Virus record (IMG/VR): IMGVR_UViG_3300006119_000058
Coordinates: 1-26,222 of that record
From: a virus
Length of the DNA: 26,222 bases
Direction: 5' to 3' (one strand)
Under the pieces are notes generated by a model. That model was not told where the DNA came from. It did not search any database and saw nothing but the letters and a program-made list of their open reading frames with translations. Below, piece by piece: positions 19,552 to 26,222 of this stretch; position 1 is the stretch's first letter; each line of letters opens with the position of its first letter. The translations under genes were made by a program, and so were the position numbers.

Positions 19552-19578
19552 AGCTCTCATGGTAGAGCTATTTTTATT
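19552..19578 (+). terminator. Intrinsic terminator after promoter C
   Basis: AGCTCT (19552-19557) pairs with AGAGCT (19564-19569) over a 6-nt loop CATGGT, followed by ATTTTTATTT. It begins about 15 nt after the predicted start of promoter C and ends 13 nt before the portal ATG. It may also end the upstream terminase-methyltransferase unit. Confidence 0.75.
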
Positions 19579-19590
19579 TAAAGGACAACA

Positions 19591-21801
19591 ATGAGTACAG
19601 TTTGGGATAGAGAACAAGTAGCAAAACCACTAAATGATATTAGGGTAGATAACTATCAAGGGCAGAAAGAAGTCATTGATACACTGCCATCTCTTTCTAT
19701 TCAAATTGATGACCTACAACTCATTAAGAACTTGGAACAAAGAGTCCAAGACTCCAAGGATTATTGGGACACACCAGACGGATTTAACTTAGCTAAGGTT
19801 CGTGGAGATAATGAACGAGTGTACTTGGGTAAACAGACAGATGTTCGTTCACTTTATCGTTTTCAAATGCCTTACATTGAAAACCAAGTCTACATTGCAG
19901 AGCAAGCTATCATGGCATACCTTACAGCTCGTGAACCACAATCAGAAGTTAGCCCAGCCAATGATTCACCTACATCAAAGCAGTTTGCATTAGACTTAGA
20001 AAAGATACATATGGCACACAGCCAAAAGATTAAGCTTGGTCGTATTATGGAAAGCGTAGTTAGGAATGCACTCAACAAGAGAATTGGTTTAATTAAGTTT
20101 GAGTTTGACCCTGACTATGGCAAGAATGGTGAGATACTTGCACACGCAGTAAACCCAGAGCATGTTGTTGTAGACAAGAACGCCGCACAAGGTGAGAACC
20201 CTGCATTTATCGACATGACACTTAAGATGAGCATCAACGAAGTATGCCACAGGTGGCCAGAGAAAAAAGAAGAAATCTACAAAGCATCTGGCATTAAGCG
20301 TGGCACATACAAACAGCTTGAAGAAATGATTGCTATCCACGAAACATACTTAACCTACTACGACAAGAAGTATGAACCACACGAAGCATTAGTTTACTGG
20401 TTCTCTGATGTAATATTAGAGAAGAGCAAAAACCCACATTTCATTTACAGCGACCGAGATAGAAACTTCTTTGATGCACCAATGAAGCCATACATTGCAT
20501 TGAACTTTGATAACGATGGTACACACTGGATTGACCAGACATCAGCAGTAGAGCAAGCACAGCCACTACAGAGCGTACTCAACAAGCGTGGTCGTCAGCT
20601 TATGGAAGTTGCAGACAAAGCCAATGGTATCTTAGTAGTATCCAGTGATTCAGGACTTAGCAAAGATGACCTACAGAACCTTACAGGTGACCCTAACCAA
20701 AGACTACTAATTAAAACTGCAGGTAAAGCAACACAGGACATGGTATTCCAAGTACCACCACCAGTTGTGCCTAACTTTCTATATCAGGATAAGATTGATT
20801 TGCGAACTCAAGTGGCTAACTTAATGGGAGCACCAGTAGACTTCTCTGGTGTAGACAGTGCCGAGAACGAAAAGAACACACTTGGTGAAACATTATTAAA
20901 GAAGAACCAAGCATCTGGTCGACAAGACTTATATGTTCGTTCAATTGATAGATTCTCATCTGACTATTACAGCTTCCTCACACAAATGATGTGTGTTTGG
21001 TACAACGAAGACCACTACTTTGTATACAATGGCGGTGACGGACAGTTTGATTACCTAACAGCTAACCGATACTTATTTGAAGATGGTATTGCAGTGTCAG
21101 TTAAAGCAGGCTCAACTCCACCACTCGACAAACAAAGAGAAGAAGTAATTGCTATGAACTTATCCAAAGACGCACTACTATCTCCACTTGACATTTACAA
21201 GATGCTTCACTTGCAAAGCCCACAGAAGCTTTACGATAACTGGGCTAAGTTTAAAACTGACCCAATGTCATTGGCTCGTGATGCTATGGACGGTGTTGAT
21301 GAAACCAAAGCATACATGGCTTACACACTCATCATGAACGATGTAGAACCAGAAGAACCTAAAGACTGCAACAAAGAATACATACTTACACTACGCAAGC
21401 TGATGTTGAGCGATGGCTTCTTGAAAGCTGAAAAGAAATATCAGAACGCATTCTTGAAGTTTGTAAACAAAGCTATTGACTCATTAGAAAAGCGGACAGC
21501 ATTAGACCAAATGGCACAGCAAGGTATACAAATGCTTGAACCAAACGTACCATTACAACCACCACAACCAGAACAAATGGGAGCTATGCCAGGAATGCCA
21601 CCAGCACCAGGTATGCCACCACAAGGTATGCCGCCAACAACTGGTATGCCACCAATGGGACCAACAGGTCAAGCAGGACCACCACTTCCTCCTCCAGGTT
21701 TAGACTTATCAGCATTAGGTGGAGCACGACCTAATTTAAATAACGCAGCAGCACCTCAACCAATCAACCCAGCCAGCCCTACACAATTGCCTAATCTCTA
21801 A
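19591..21801 (+). CDS. Portal protein
   Basis: A 736-residue protein with the size and position of a phage portal: after terminase, before scaffold and capsid. The first 550 residues are mixed alpha/beta (SLYRFQMPYIENQVYIAEQA, GLIKFEFDPDYG, QPLQSVLNKRGRQLMEVADK, QVANLMGAPVDFSG), typical of dodecameric portals that form the DNA channel. The last ~90 residues are a Met/Pro/Gly-rich, low-complexity tail (QMGAMPGMPPAPGMPPQG and further PPLPPPG). The ATG at 19591 has AAGGACAACA upstream. Assigned by order, length and fold-like pattern rather than one motif. Confidence 0.85.
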   Translation: MSTVWDREQVAKPLNDIRVDNYQGQKEVIDTLPSLSIQIDDLQLIKNLEQRVQDSKDYWDTPDGFNLAKVRGDNERVYLGKQTDVRSLYRFQMPYIENQVYIAEQAIMAYLTAREPQSEVSPANDSPTSKQFALDLEKIHMAHSQKIKLGRIMESVVRNALNKRIGLIKFEFDPDYGKNGEILAHAVNPEHVVVDKNAAQGENPAFIDMTLKMSINEVCHRWPEKKEEIYKASGIKRGTYKQLEEMIAIHETYLTYYDKKYEPHEALVYWFSDVILEKSKNPHFIYSDRDRNFFDAPMKPYIALNFDNDGTHWIDQTSAVEQAQPLQSVLNKRGRQLMEVADKANGILVVSSDSGLSKDDLQNLTGDPNQRLLIKTAGKATQDMVFQVPPPVVPNFLYQDKIDLRTQVANLMGAPVDFSGVDSAENEKNTLGETLLKKNQASGRQDLYVRSIDRFSSDYYSFLTQMMCVWYNEDHYFVYNGGDGQFDYLTANRYLFEDGIAVSVKAGSTPPLDKQREEVIAMNLSKDALLSPLDIYKMLHLQSPQKLYDNWAKFKTDPMSLARDAMDGVDETKAYMAYTLIMNDVEPEEPKDCNKEYILTLRKLMLSDGFLKAEKKYQNAFLKFVNKAIDSLEKRTALDQMAQQGIQMLEPNVPLQPPQPEQMGAMPGMPPAPGMPPQGMPPTTGMPPMGPTGQAGPPLPPPGLDLSALGGARPNLNNAAAPQPINPASPTQLPNL

Positions 21802-21814
21802 TTCGTGATACAAT
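21787..21814 (+). promoter_or_regulatory. Promoter before the scaffold gene
   Basis: TTGCCT (21787-21792), 16-nt spacer and TACAAT (21809-21814) with extended -10 TG at 21806-21807. Predicted start about 21821, then AAGGAG before the ATG at 21842. The -35 is inside the portal gene end, and no hairpin follows it. Confidence 0.6.
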
Positions 21815-21841
21815 ACAATTAAGTAATTTAAGGAGCATTCT

Positions 21842-22819
21842 ATGGCAGATGCAAACATACCAGGTTTCACAGCCAGCCCAGAGCTGGAGAGGAAGCTTAA
21901 CGCTTTAGATGATAATTTAAATCCTATAACTAAGGAGTTAGTCGAAAATGAAGACGATGCAACAGAGAAAACAACAGAAGAGAATGAAGCAGTTGATGAA
22001 ACTGAAGAAGAACAGGAAGTCGTTGAATCTGAAGAAGCAAGCGATGATAGTGAAGAAAGCAATGATGAGGAAAATGGCTATACGATAGATGACGATTCTG
22101 ATGATGAAGAAGAAGTCGTTGCTGAAACACCTACCGAAACCCAGACAGTTAATCGTTCAGACCTTAACCCAGAACAACAATACATACTAGACAACATTCG
22201 ACCTATTAAGGTAAGAGGTAGTATTGGTGTAGATGGTGAAGTACAAGAATATGAAGTATTAAGCCCAGAGCAACTACCACAAGGTTTCCACTATGTAGAC
22301 CAACGTGAGATGAGTATTGCTAACAAGAACTTCTCATTATTAGAAAACCGAGCTTTGGAATTACAGAACGATTTTCGTACACAGGAAACAACCAAAGCTG
22401 CACAACAGTTCAGAGAACTGGAAGACAATGCAGACCGAGCAGACATTAACGAACTACAAAAGGAAGGTGAGCTACCTAAGTTTAAGGCAGCACCTAACGA
22501 CCCTAACTTTGAGAAAGACCCAGCAACAGTATTAATCCAAGAGATTCTTGACTTCAAAGAAGACATGAATAATCGTTACATGGAAGAGTACAACGCTGGC
22601 CGACCTTACAGACACATTGGATTCCAAGAAGCCTATGCAATGTATAGAAGACAGAATCCTAAGGTAAGTCCTAAGCAACAAGCTGAAGACAATGAAAGGA
22701 AGGGAATAGCTCGTAGAACATCAAACGTTAAGAGTAGAAGCCAACCAGAACGAGCTAAAGTAACTCGTGGTATGAGCAGTAGAGATTTAGACATATATTT
22801 AGAAAACTTAGACATATAG
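21842..22819 (+). CDS. Scaffold-like protein
   Basis: A 325-residue protein between portal and capsid, the usual place of scaffold. Residues about 20-95 are strongly acidic (runs of E, D and S), the middle is helical (LENRALELQNDFRTQETTKA, QFRELEDNADRADINELQK), and the last 50 residues are basic (RKGIARRTSNVKSRSQPER). An acidic coiled middle with a basic C-terminus that binds capsid protein is a known scaffold design. It has an SD (AAGGAG) and its own promoter. Confidence 0.7.
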   Translation: MADANIPGFTASPELERKLNALDDNLNPITKELVENEDDATEKTTEENEAVDETEEEQEVVESEEASDDSEESNDEENGYTIDDDSDDEEEVVAETPTETQTVNRSDLNPEQQYILDNIRPIKVRGSIGVDGEVQEYEVLSPEQLPQGFHYVDQREMSIANKNFSLLENRALELQNDFRTQETTKAAQQFRELEDNADRADINELQKEGELPKFKAAPNDPNFEKDPATVLIQEILDFKEDMNNRYMEEYNAGRPYRHIGFQEAYAMYRRQNPKVSPKQQAEDNERKGIARRTSNVKSRSQPERAKVTRGMSSRDLDIYLENLDI

Positions 22820-22828
22820 AGGAGTAAT

Positions 22829-23092
22829 ATGCAAAATTGGTTTATAGCAGCGTTAGAGTCAGCAGGTATCTGGACACATGAACAAGCTGAACATGTATCA
22901 AAGGAAATAAGACTACACATTCACAAAGAAAACTATCAGGAAGCAGTGTTGGAACTATCATCTATCTTAGATAAGTTTAGAAGTGAAGAACTACCTATTG
23001 TAGAAAAACTACAAAACAGGATTGCTCAATTAGAAGCAGATGTTGAAAAACTAACAGCTACAAAAACTGTTGCAAAGCCTAAGAAAGTTTAG
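22829..23092 (+). CDS. Unknown small helical protein, 87 residues
   Basis: GAGGAG precedes the ATG. It is helical and coiled-coil-like (LQNRIAQLEADVEKLTATKT) with a basic end (VAKPKKV). It lies between scaffold and capsid, where small auxiliary head proteins are often found, but no function is visible. Its stop lies next to the -10 of promoter D. Confidence 0.55.
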   Translation: MQNWFIAALESAGIWTHEQAEHVSKEIRLHIHKENYQEAVLELSSILDKFRSEELPIVEKLQNRIAQLEADVEKLTATKTVAKPKKV

Positions 23093-23098
23093 TATTAT
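23070..23098 (+). promoter_or_regulatory. Promoter D (ATCAGGCA type) before the capsid gene
   Basis: TTGCAA (23070-23075), 17-nt spacer and TATTAT (23093-23098). Predicted start A23105 gives RNA ATCAGGCAGTGAAATTAAAG, close to the box of A-C. The -35 lies in the gene before. Confidence 0.6.
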
Positions 23099-23120
23099 AA
23101 CCTTATCAGGCAGTGAAATT

Positions 23121-23145
23121 AAAGCCCATCACAGGGCTTTTTTTT
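23121..23145 (+). terminator. Intrinsic terminator after promoter D
   Basis: AAAGCCC (23121-23127) pairs with GGGCTTT (23134-23140) over loop ATCACA, followed by eight T (23138-23145). It lies about 16 nt after the predicted start and about 30 nt before the capsid SD. Confidence 0.85.
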
Positions 23146-23179
23146 ATTGGTGATGTAACAAACTAAATAAGGAGATAAT

Positions 23180-24268
23180 ATGGCAGGAATGGTATTTACC
23201 GATAGAGTGGCAGACATCACCTATCAAGACATACTTCCAACGATTGTTGACCAAATCAACAACTCGAACGTCTTATTGGCTCGTGTACTTAGCAAACCAG
23301 GAAACTGGAAGGGTGTATACGAATCACAGCCAATTGAAACAGCCAACAGTACAACTGGTGGTTCTTTCTCAGGAATGGACACATTCCCAACTTCAGCAAC
23401 TAACAATACACGTCTTATGACTTGGTACTTGGCAGCTTACGAGCAGTCAGTAGTAGTACCTGGTATTGAAAGAGCTGTAAACGCTAACAACGAAAAGCAA
23501 GTTTTGATGCTTCTTAAGACTCGTCTTGACGAAGCTAAAATCTCAGCTAACCAAAGTGTTGGTCAGATTGCTTACGGTGTTGGTTCAGGAAAAGACTTTG
23601 ACGGTCTTGGATTAATCGTTGACAACGGTACAAACTCAAGCTCATACGCTGGTTTGACTCGTTCAAGCAACACATTTGTAAACGCAGACGTAACAGCTGT
23701 AACAAGCGGTATCATTACTCTTGATTACCTATCAAGCGAATTCGATAACGTATCAGCTGCTGGTTCAACTTCAGAAAGCCCAACAATTGGTCTTACAACT
23801 AAGACTATCTGGACTTACATCGAAGGTTTGATTCAGCCTATGGTTTCTGCTCGATACGACACACTACAACTTCGTGGATACGACAGAGTAGATGGTGGTA
23901 CACCAAATGGTCAGACTCGACCTTCAGGTGAGCAAACTTCAGGTTTCGCTGGATTTAACGCTATTAGTTACAGGGCTCGTCCTTTAGTAGCTGATGACAA
24001 CTGTACATCACAGACATTCTTCTGGTTGAACGAAAACTACATGGAATTCAAGCGTCTTATTGACTCAGGTCTTAAGCAAATTAGTTCTACTGTAGATGTT
24101 ACAGAAGGTTACTACAAAGATGTACCATTCCCAAGTGCTTGGCAATTCCGAGAATTGATTTCTCCTGTCAACCAGTATGGTGAAGTAGGTCTACTTATCC
24201 TTATGGGTAACTTAATCCACAGACAACCTCGAAGAAACGGTAAACTAACTGGTATTACTTCAAACTAG
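23180..24268 (+). CDS. Major capsid protein
   Basis: A 362-residue protein after scaffold. Its plan fits an HK97-type coat protein: N-terminal ITYQDILPTIVDQINNSNVL, a beta-rich loop (TTGGSFSGMDTFPTSATNNT), LMTWYLAAYEQSVVVPGIER, a Gly/Ser-rich middle, an aromatic region (SQTFFWLNENYMEFKRLID), and LISPVNQYGEVGLLILMGNL near the end. It is preceded by AAGGAGATAAT and by its own attenuated promoter. Strong use of C-ending codons (AAC, GAC, TAC) compared with upstream genes fits high expression. Confidence 0.8.
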   Translation: MAGMVFTDRVADITYQDILPTIVDQINNSNVLLARVLSKPGNWKGVYESQPIETANSTTGGSFSGMDTFPTSATNNTRLMTWYLAAYEQSVVVPGIERAVNANNEKQVLMLLKTRLDEAKISANQSVGQIAYGVGSGKDFDGLGLIVDNGTNSSSYAGLTRSSNTFVNADVTAVTSGIITLDYLSSEFDNVSAAGSTSESPTIGLTTKTIWTYIEGLIQPMVSARYDTLQLRGYDRVDGGTPNGQTRPSGEQTSGFAGFNAISYRARPLVADDNCTSQTFFWLNENYMEFKRLIDSGLKQISSTVDVTEGYYKDVPFPSAWQFRELISPVNQYGEVGLLILMGNLIHRQPRRNGKLTGITSN

Positions 24269-24292
24269 GTTTGATAGAAAGGATTATTTATC

Positions 24293-25069
24293 ATGGATGT
24301 AGGAATTAGAACATTAACAGAACAAGACATCAATACTCTATCTACTTCAAAGCAGGTACAGTATGGTGCAACAGGAATGACCGAAGACGGTCGAAAATAT
24401 CGATACGTATCTTTCGGTGGTACATCAACAATCAACTCAGGCCAATTAGTTGTTGCTGCAGCAGTAACAGCTGGTTATCAAGGTCTAACAATCACAGCAA
24501 CTGGTACAGGTGGTCAGGTTGCTGCTAACCTAGCAACTGGTGCAACACAAATCGTTATTACTAACGGTTCAACTGCAATTACTCAAGACCAATTTGCTGA
24601 AGGTTACCTCGAAGTATTAGTAGGTGCAGCTGGTGTTACTAGCTCATACTTATATAGAGTTAAAGGAAACACAGCAGCAGCTGGTAGTGCAACTTTCACA
24701 GTTTACCTAGCTGAAGCTATGCGACACACAACTGCATTAGTACCTGGTACTGACACAGTTAACCTAAACCCAAGCATTTACAGCTCAGTAAACACATCAG
24801 CAACAGCTGATATCCCTGTAGGTGTAACAGTAATGCCTGTTCCTAACACAGCTTCTGTAACTAACTACGGTTGGGTACAAACTGCTGGACCAGTAGACGT
24901 CAAGAACGACGCAGCTGGTACAATCGCTGTTGGAACTGCAATTGGACAAAGTGTATCTGTAGCTGGTTCTGTAAGAACTGCAACAGCTTCAACTAGCCCA
25001 GTAATTGGATACTCACACGTTGCTATCTCAGTATCAACAAGTGGACCAGTATTCCTAAACATTAACTAA
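24293..25069 (+). CDS. Capsid decoration-like protein (first paralogue)
   Basis: A 258-residue protein rich in Ala, Thr, Val, Gly and Ser, probably mostly beta. The N-terminal MTEDGRKYRYVSFGG, middle NYGWVQTAGP and final VIGYS motifs are shared with the partial gene at 25475 (TGDGRVFRYVKVGA, QYGWVQTHG, IVGYG), so the two are paralogues. Position directly after the capsid gene fits a decoration, head-stabilising or tail-completion protein. No specific family was recognised. Confidence 0.6.
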   Translation: MDVGIRTLTEQDINTLSTSKQVQYGATGMTEDGRKYRYVSFGGTSTINSGQLVVAAAVTAGYQGLTITATGTGGQVAANLATGATQIVITNGSTAITQDQFAEGYLEVLVGAAGVTSSYLYRVKGNTAAAGSATFTVYLAEAMRHTTALVPGTDTVNLNPSIYSSVNTSATADIPVGVTVMPVPNTASVTNYGWVQTAGPVDVKNDAAGTIAVGTAIGQSVSVAGSVRTATASTSPVIGYSHVAISVSTSGPVFLNIN

Positions 25070-25092
25070 TATCCTTTTAAGGAGGGGTACTT

Positions 25093-25455
25093 ATGGCAAT
25101 AACAAATAGAAATCGCCTATTAGAGAAGTACGTTCAAGTTGTCCGAATGGACGGCTTAAACACTAACAAAAACGTAAATGTTGGAATCAACGGTTCAACT
25201 CCAAGTCTTAGCGTAGCTGGCTCTTTACTCGCTAACGCAGGTGCTACCAGTGTAACAGCTGGTGGTGCCACAACTGGAGTTGTTCTAGGTGGTGCTGCAA
25301 CAGCTCCTGGTATATACGCAGGTTCTGGTGCTCCAACAATTTCAGCAACACAAGGTTCTTTGTACTTAAGAACTGATGGTAGCTCAACTAGCACACGTTT
25401 ATACGTTAACTCAACTGGTTCAACCACTTGGGTAGCAGTAACAACAGCTAGCTAG
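25093..25455 (+). CDS. Head-fibre-like protein
   Basis: A 120-residue protein with AAGGAGGGG before the ATG. The C-terminus, GSGAPTISATQGSLYLRTDG followed by SSTSTRLYVN, is a motif widespread in phage fibre and head-appendage proteins. The N-terminus (ITNRNRLLEKYVQVVRMDGL) may anchor it. It lies between the two paralogous decoration-like genes. Role as a head or tail fibre is inferred from the motif. Confidence 0.65.
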   Translation: MAITNRNRLLEKYVQVVRMDGLNTNKNVNVGINGSTPSLSVAGSLLANAGATSVTAGGATTGVVLGGAATAPGIYAGSGAPTISATQGSLYLRTDGSSTSTRLYVNSTGSTTWVAVTTAS

Positions 25456-25474
25456 TAAAAACTAAGGAGAATAT

Positions 25475-26222
25475 ATGCAACAGGCTGGTAGGGAACTCAC
25501 TAGTGTTGACTTGAGAGTAGTCACAAACGACAAACAAGATTTTCTTGGTTCAACTGGTCAAACAGGTGATGGTCGTGTGTTTCGATATGTTAAAGTTGGT
25601 GCAAGTCCAGTAGCTGCTGGCCTAGTTGTGTGTACTCCATACACAAGCAATCTCGTAGGATTAACAGTAGCGGCTGCTTCTGCGACTACAGTTGGACAGG
25701 GAGTGTACGAATTAAAAGTACAACTCAATGGTACAGCTTTGGGTCTTAACGATTTACAAGATGGTGAAGTAGATATAATTACTGGTACTGGTAAAGGTAC
25801 TAGCTATAGAATTCGTGGTAACACACCAGCGGCTTCCAATGGTATTACTACAATAAATCTTGCATCACCTCTTGTATTAGCTGTTCCAGCTGGTTCAATA
25901 GTCAATTTAGGTTACAGTCTTTATTATAACGTTGTAACAGATTATGCAGCCAACCAAGCTGGTTCTACAACAAACAAACATCAAGTGGGGGTAACAACTG
26001 TAGCTATAGGGGCTAACCAATATGGTTGGGTACAAACTCATGGTCGTGGACTTGTAACAAGTGATAATAACTACTGGAATGGTACTACAATTACTACTGG
26101 TCAAATCCCACAAGGATTTTCACTCGTGCTAACTAAAAACAGTGGTACTCCAGGTTATGTGACTGGTGCTAACCCACAAACAGATGCAGATAAACAAATA
26201 GTAGGATATGGATTAGAAACTC
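25475..26222 (+). CDS. Decoration-like protein, second paralogue (partial)
   Basis: Open from ATG 25475 (with AAGGAG upstream) to the window edge, 249 codons without a stop. It reads MQQAGRELTSVDLRVVTNDK at the start and shares TGDGRVFRYVKVGA, QYGWVQTHG and IVGYG with the gene at 24293, with similar spacing. The rest is Gly/Ser/Thr/Asn-rich and beta-like. The C-terminus is outside the window. A duplicated surface or collar protein is the most likely reading. Confidence 0.65.
   Translation, partial: MQQAGRELTSVDLRVVTNDKQDFLGSTGQTGDGRVFRYVKVGASPVAAGLVVCTPYTSNLVGLTVAAASATTVGQGVYELKVQLNGTALGLNDLQDGEVDIITGTGKGTSYRIRGNTPAASNGITTINLASPLVLAVPAGSIVNLGYSLYYNVVTDYAANQAGSTTNKHQVGVTTVAIGANQYGWVQTHGRGLVTSDNNYWNGTTITTGQIPQGFSLVLTKNSGTPGYVTGANPQTDADKQIVGYGLET

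Noticed and set aside
1-26222. CRISPR array, insertion sequence or integrase/att site
   Set aside because: No regularly spaced repeats, no transposase or integrase frame, and no duplicated tRNA end were found.

Overview
The window is part of the genome of a tailed double-stranded DNA phage (Caudoviricetes), AT-rich and densely packed, with many start and stop codons overlapping as TAATG or ATGA. Phage hallmarks are the small and large terminase subunits, portal, scaffold-like protein, major capsid protein, decoration or head-fibre proteins, ejection-type internal proteins and a lysis cassette. No tail-tube, sheath or tape-measure gene is visible. Two large Q/A-rich and glycine-rich proteins next to a tail-fibre-like protein suggest a short-tailed (podovirus-like) particle, but this is an inference. 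The host is not determinable. A GH25 muramidase, sigma70-like promoters (TTGACA/TATAAT) and at least two apparently leaderless mRNAs fit an AT-rich Gram-positive, possibly actinobacterial, host, as a weak guess.

Layout. 1-3983 (+): end of a structural gene, a tail/fibre-like protein, and two internal/ejection-like virion proteins. 3964-6547 (-): an antisense operon of groES-like, groEL-like and three small genes. 6663-7566 (+): a run of very small Lys-rich proteins, one with a duplicated Cys motif. 7566-9708 (+): lysis region with an XhlA-like coiled-coil/membrane protein, GH25 lysozyme, two holin-like proteins and a PLD-like protein. 9727-11715 (+): calcineurin-like phosphoesterase and two unknown proteins. 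11696-12741 (-): small membrane proteins, a zinc-ribbon peptide and an HNH nuclease, in a stretch dense with transcription signals. 13234-16183 (+): early-type genes including an ERF/Rad52-like annealing protein and many tiny membrane or unknown proteins. 16255-16330: tRNA-Thr(UGU). 16520-19469 (+): TerS, TerL, DNA cytosine-5 methyltransferase and a zinc-ribbon protein. 19591-26222 (+): portal, scaffold, a small protein, capsid, and two paralogous decoration-like proteins flanking a head-fibre-like protein; the last one runs off the window.

The most striking regulatory feature is a repeated module. A strong promoter is followed, 15-40 nt after its predicted start site, by an intrinsic terminator that lies before the first gene. 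Four copies (near 775, 6569, 19524 and 23070) share a start-site box ATAGGCA or ATCAGGCA and stand in front of the ejection-protein, small-protein/lysis, portal and capsid transcription units. A related copy without the box is at 12987. At 6569 and 12987 the upstream gene is divergent, so the terminator cannot be explained as the end of an upstream operon. This suggests a phage-wide attenuation/antitermination circuit resembling lambda pR'-tR' but distributed over several operons. The minus-strand groES and HNH promoters instead place +1 exactly on the A of the ATG (leaderless).
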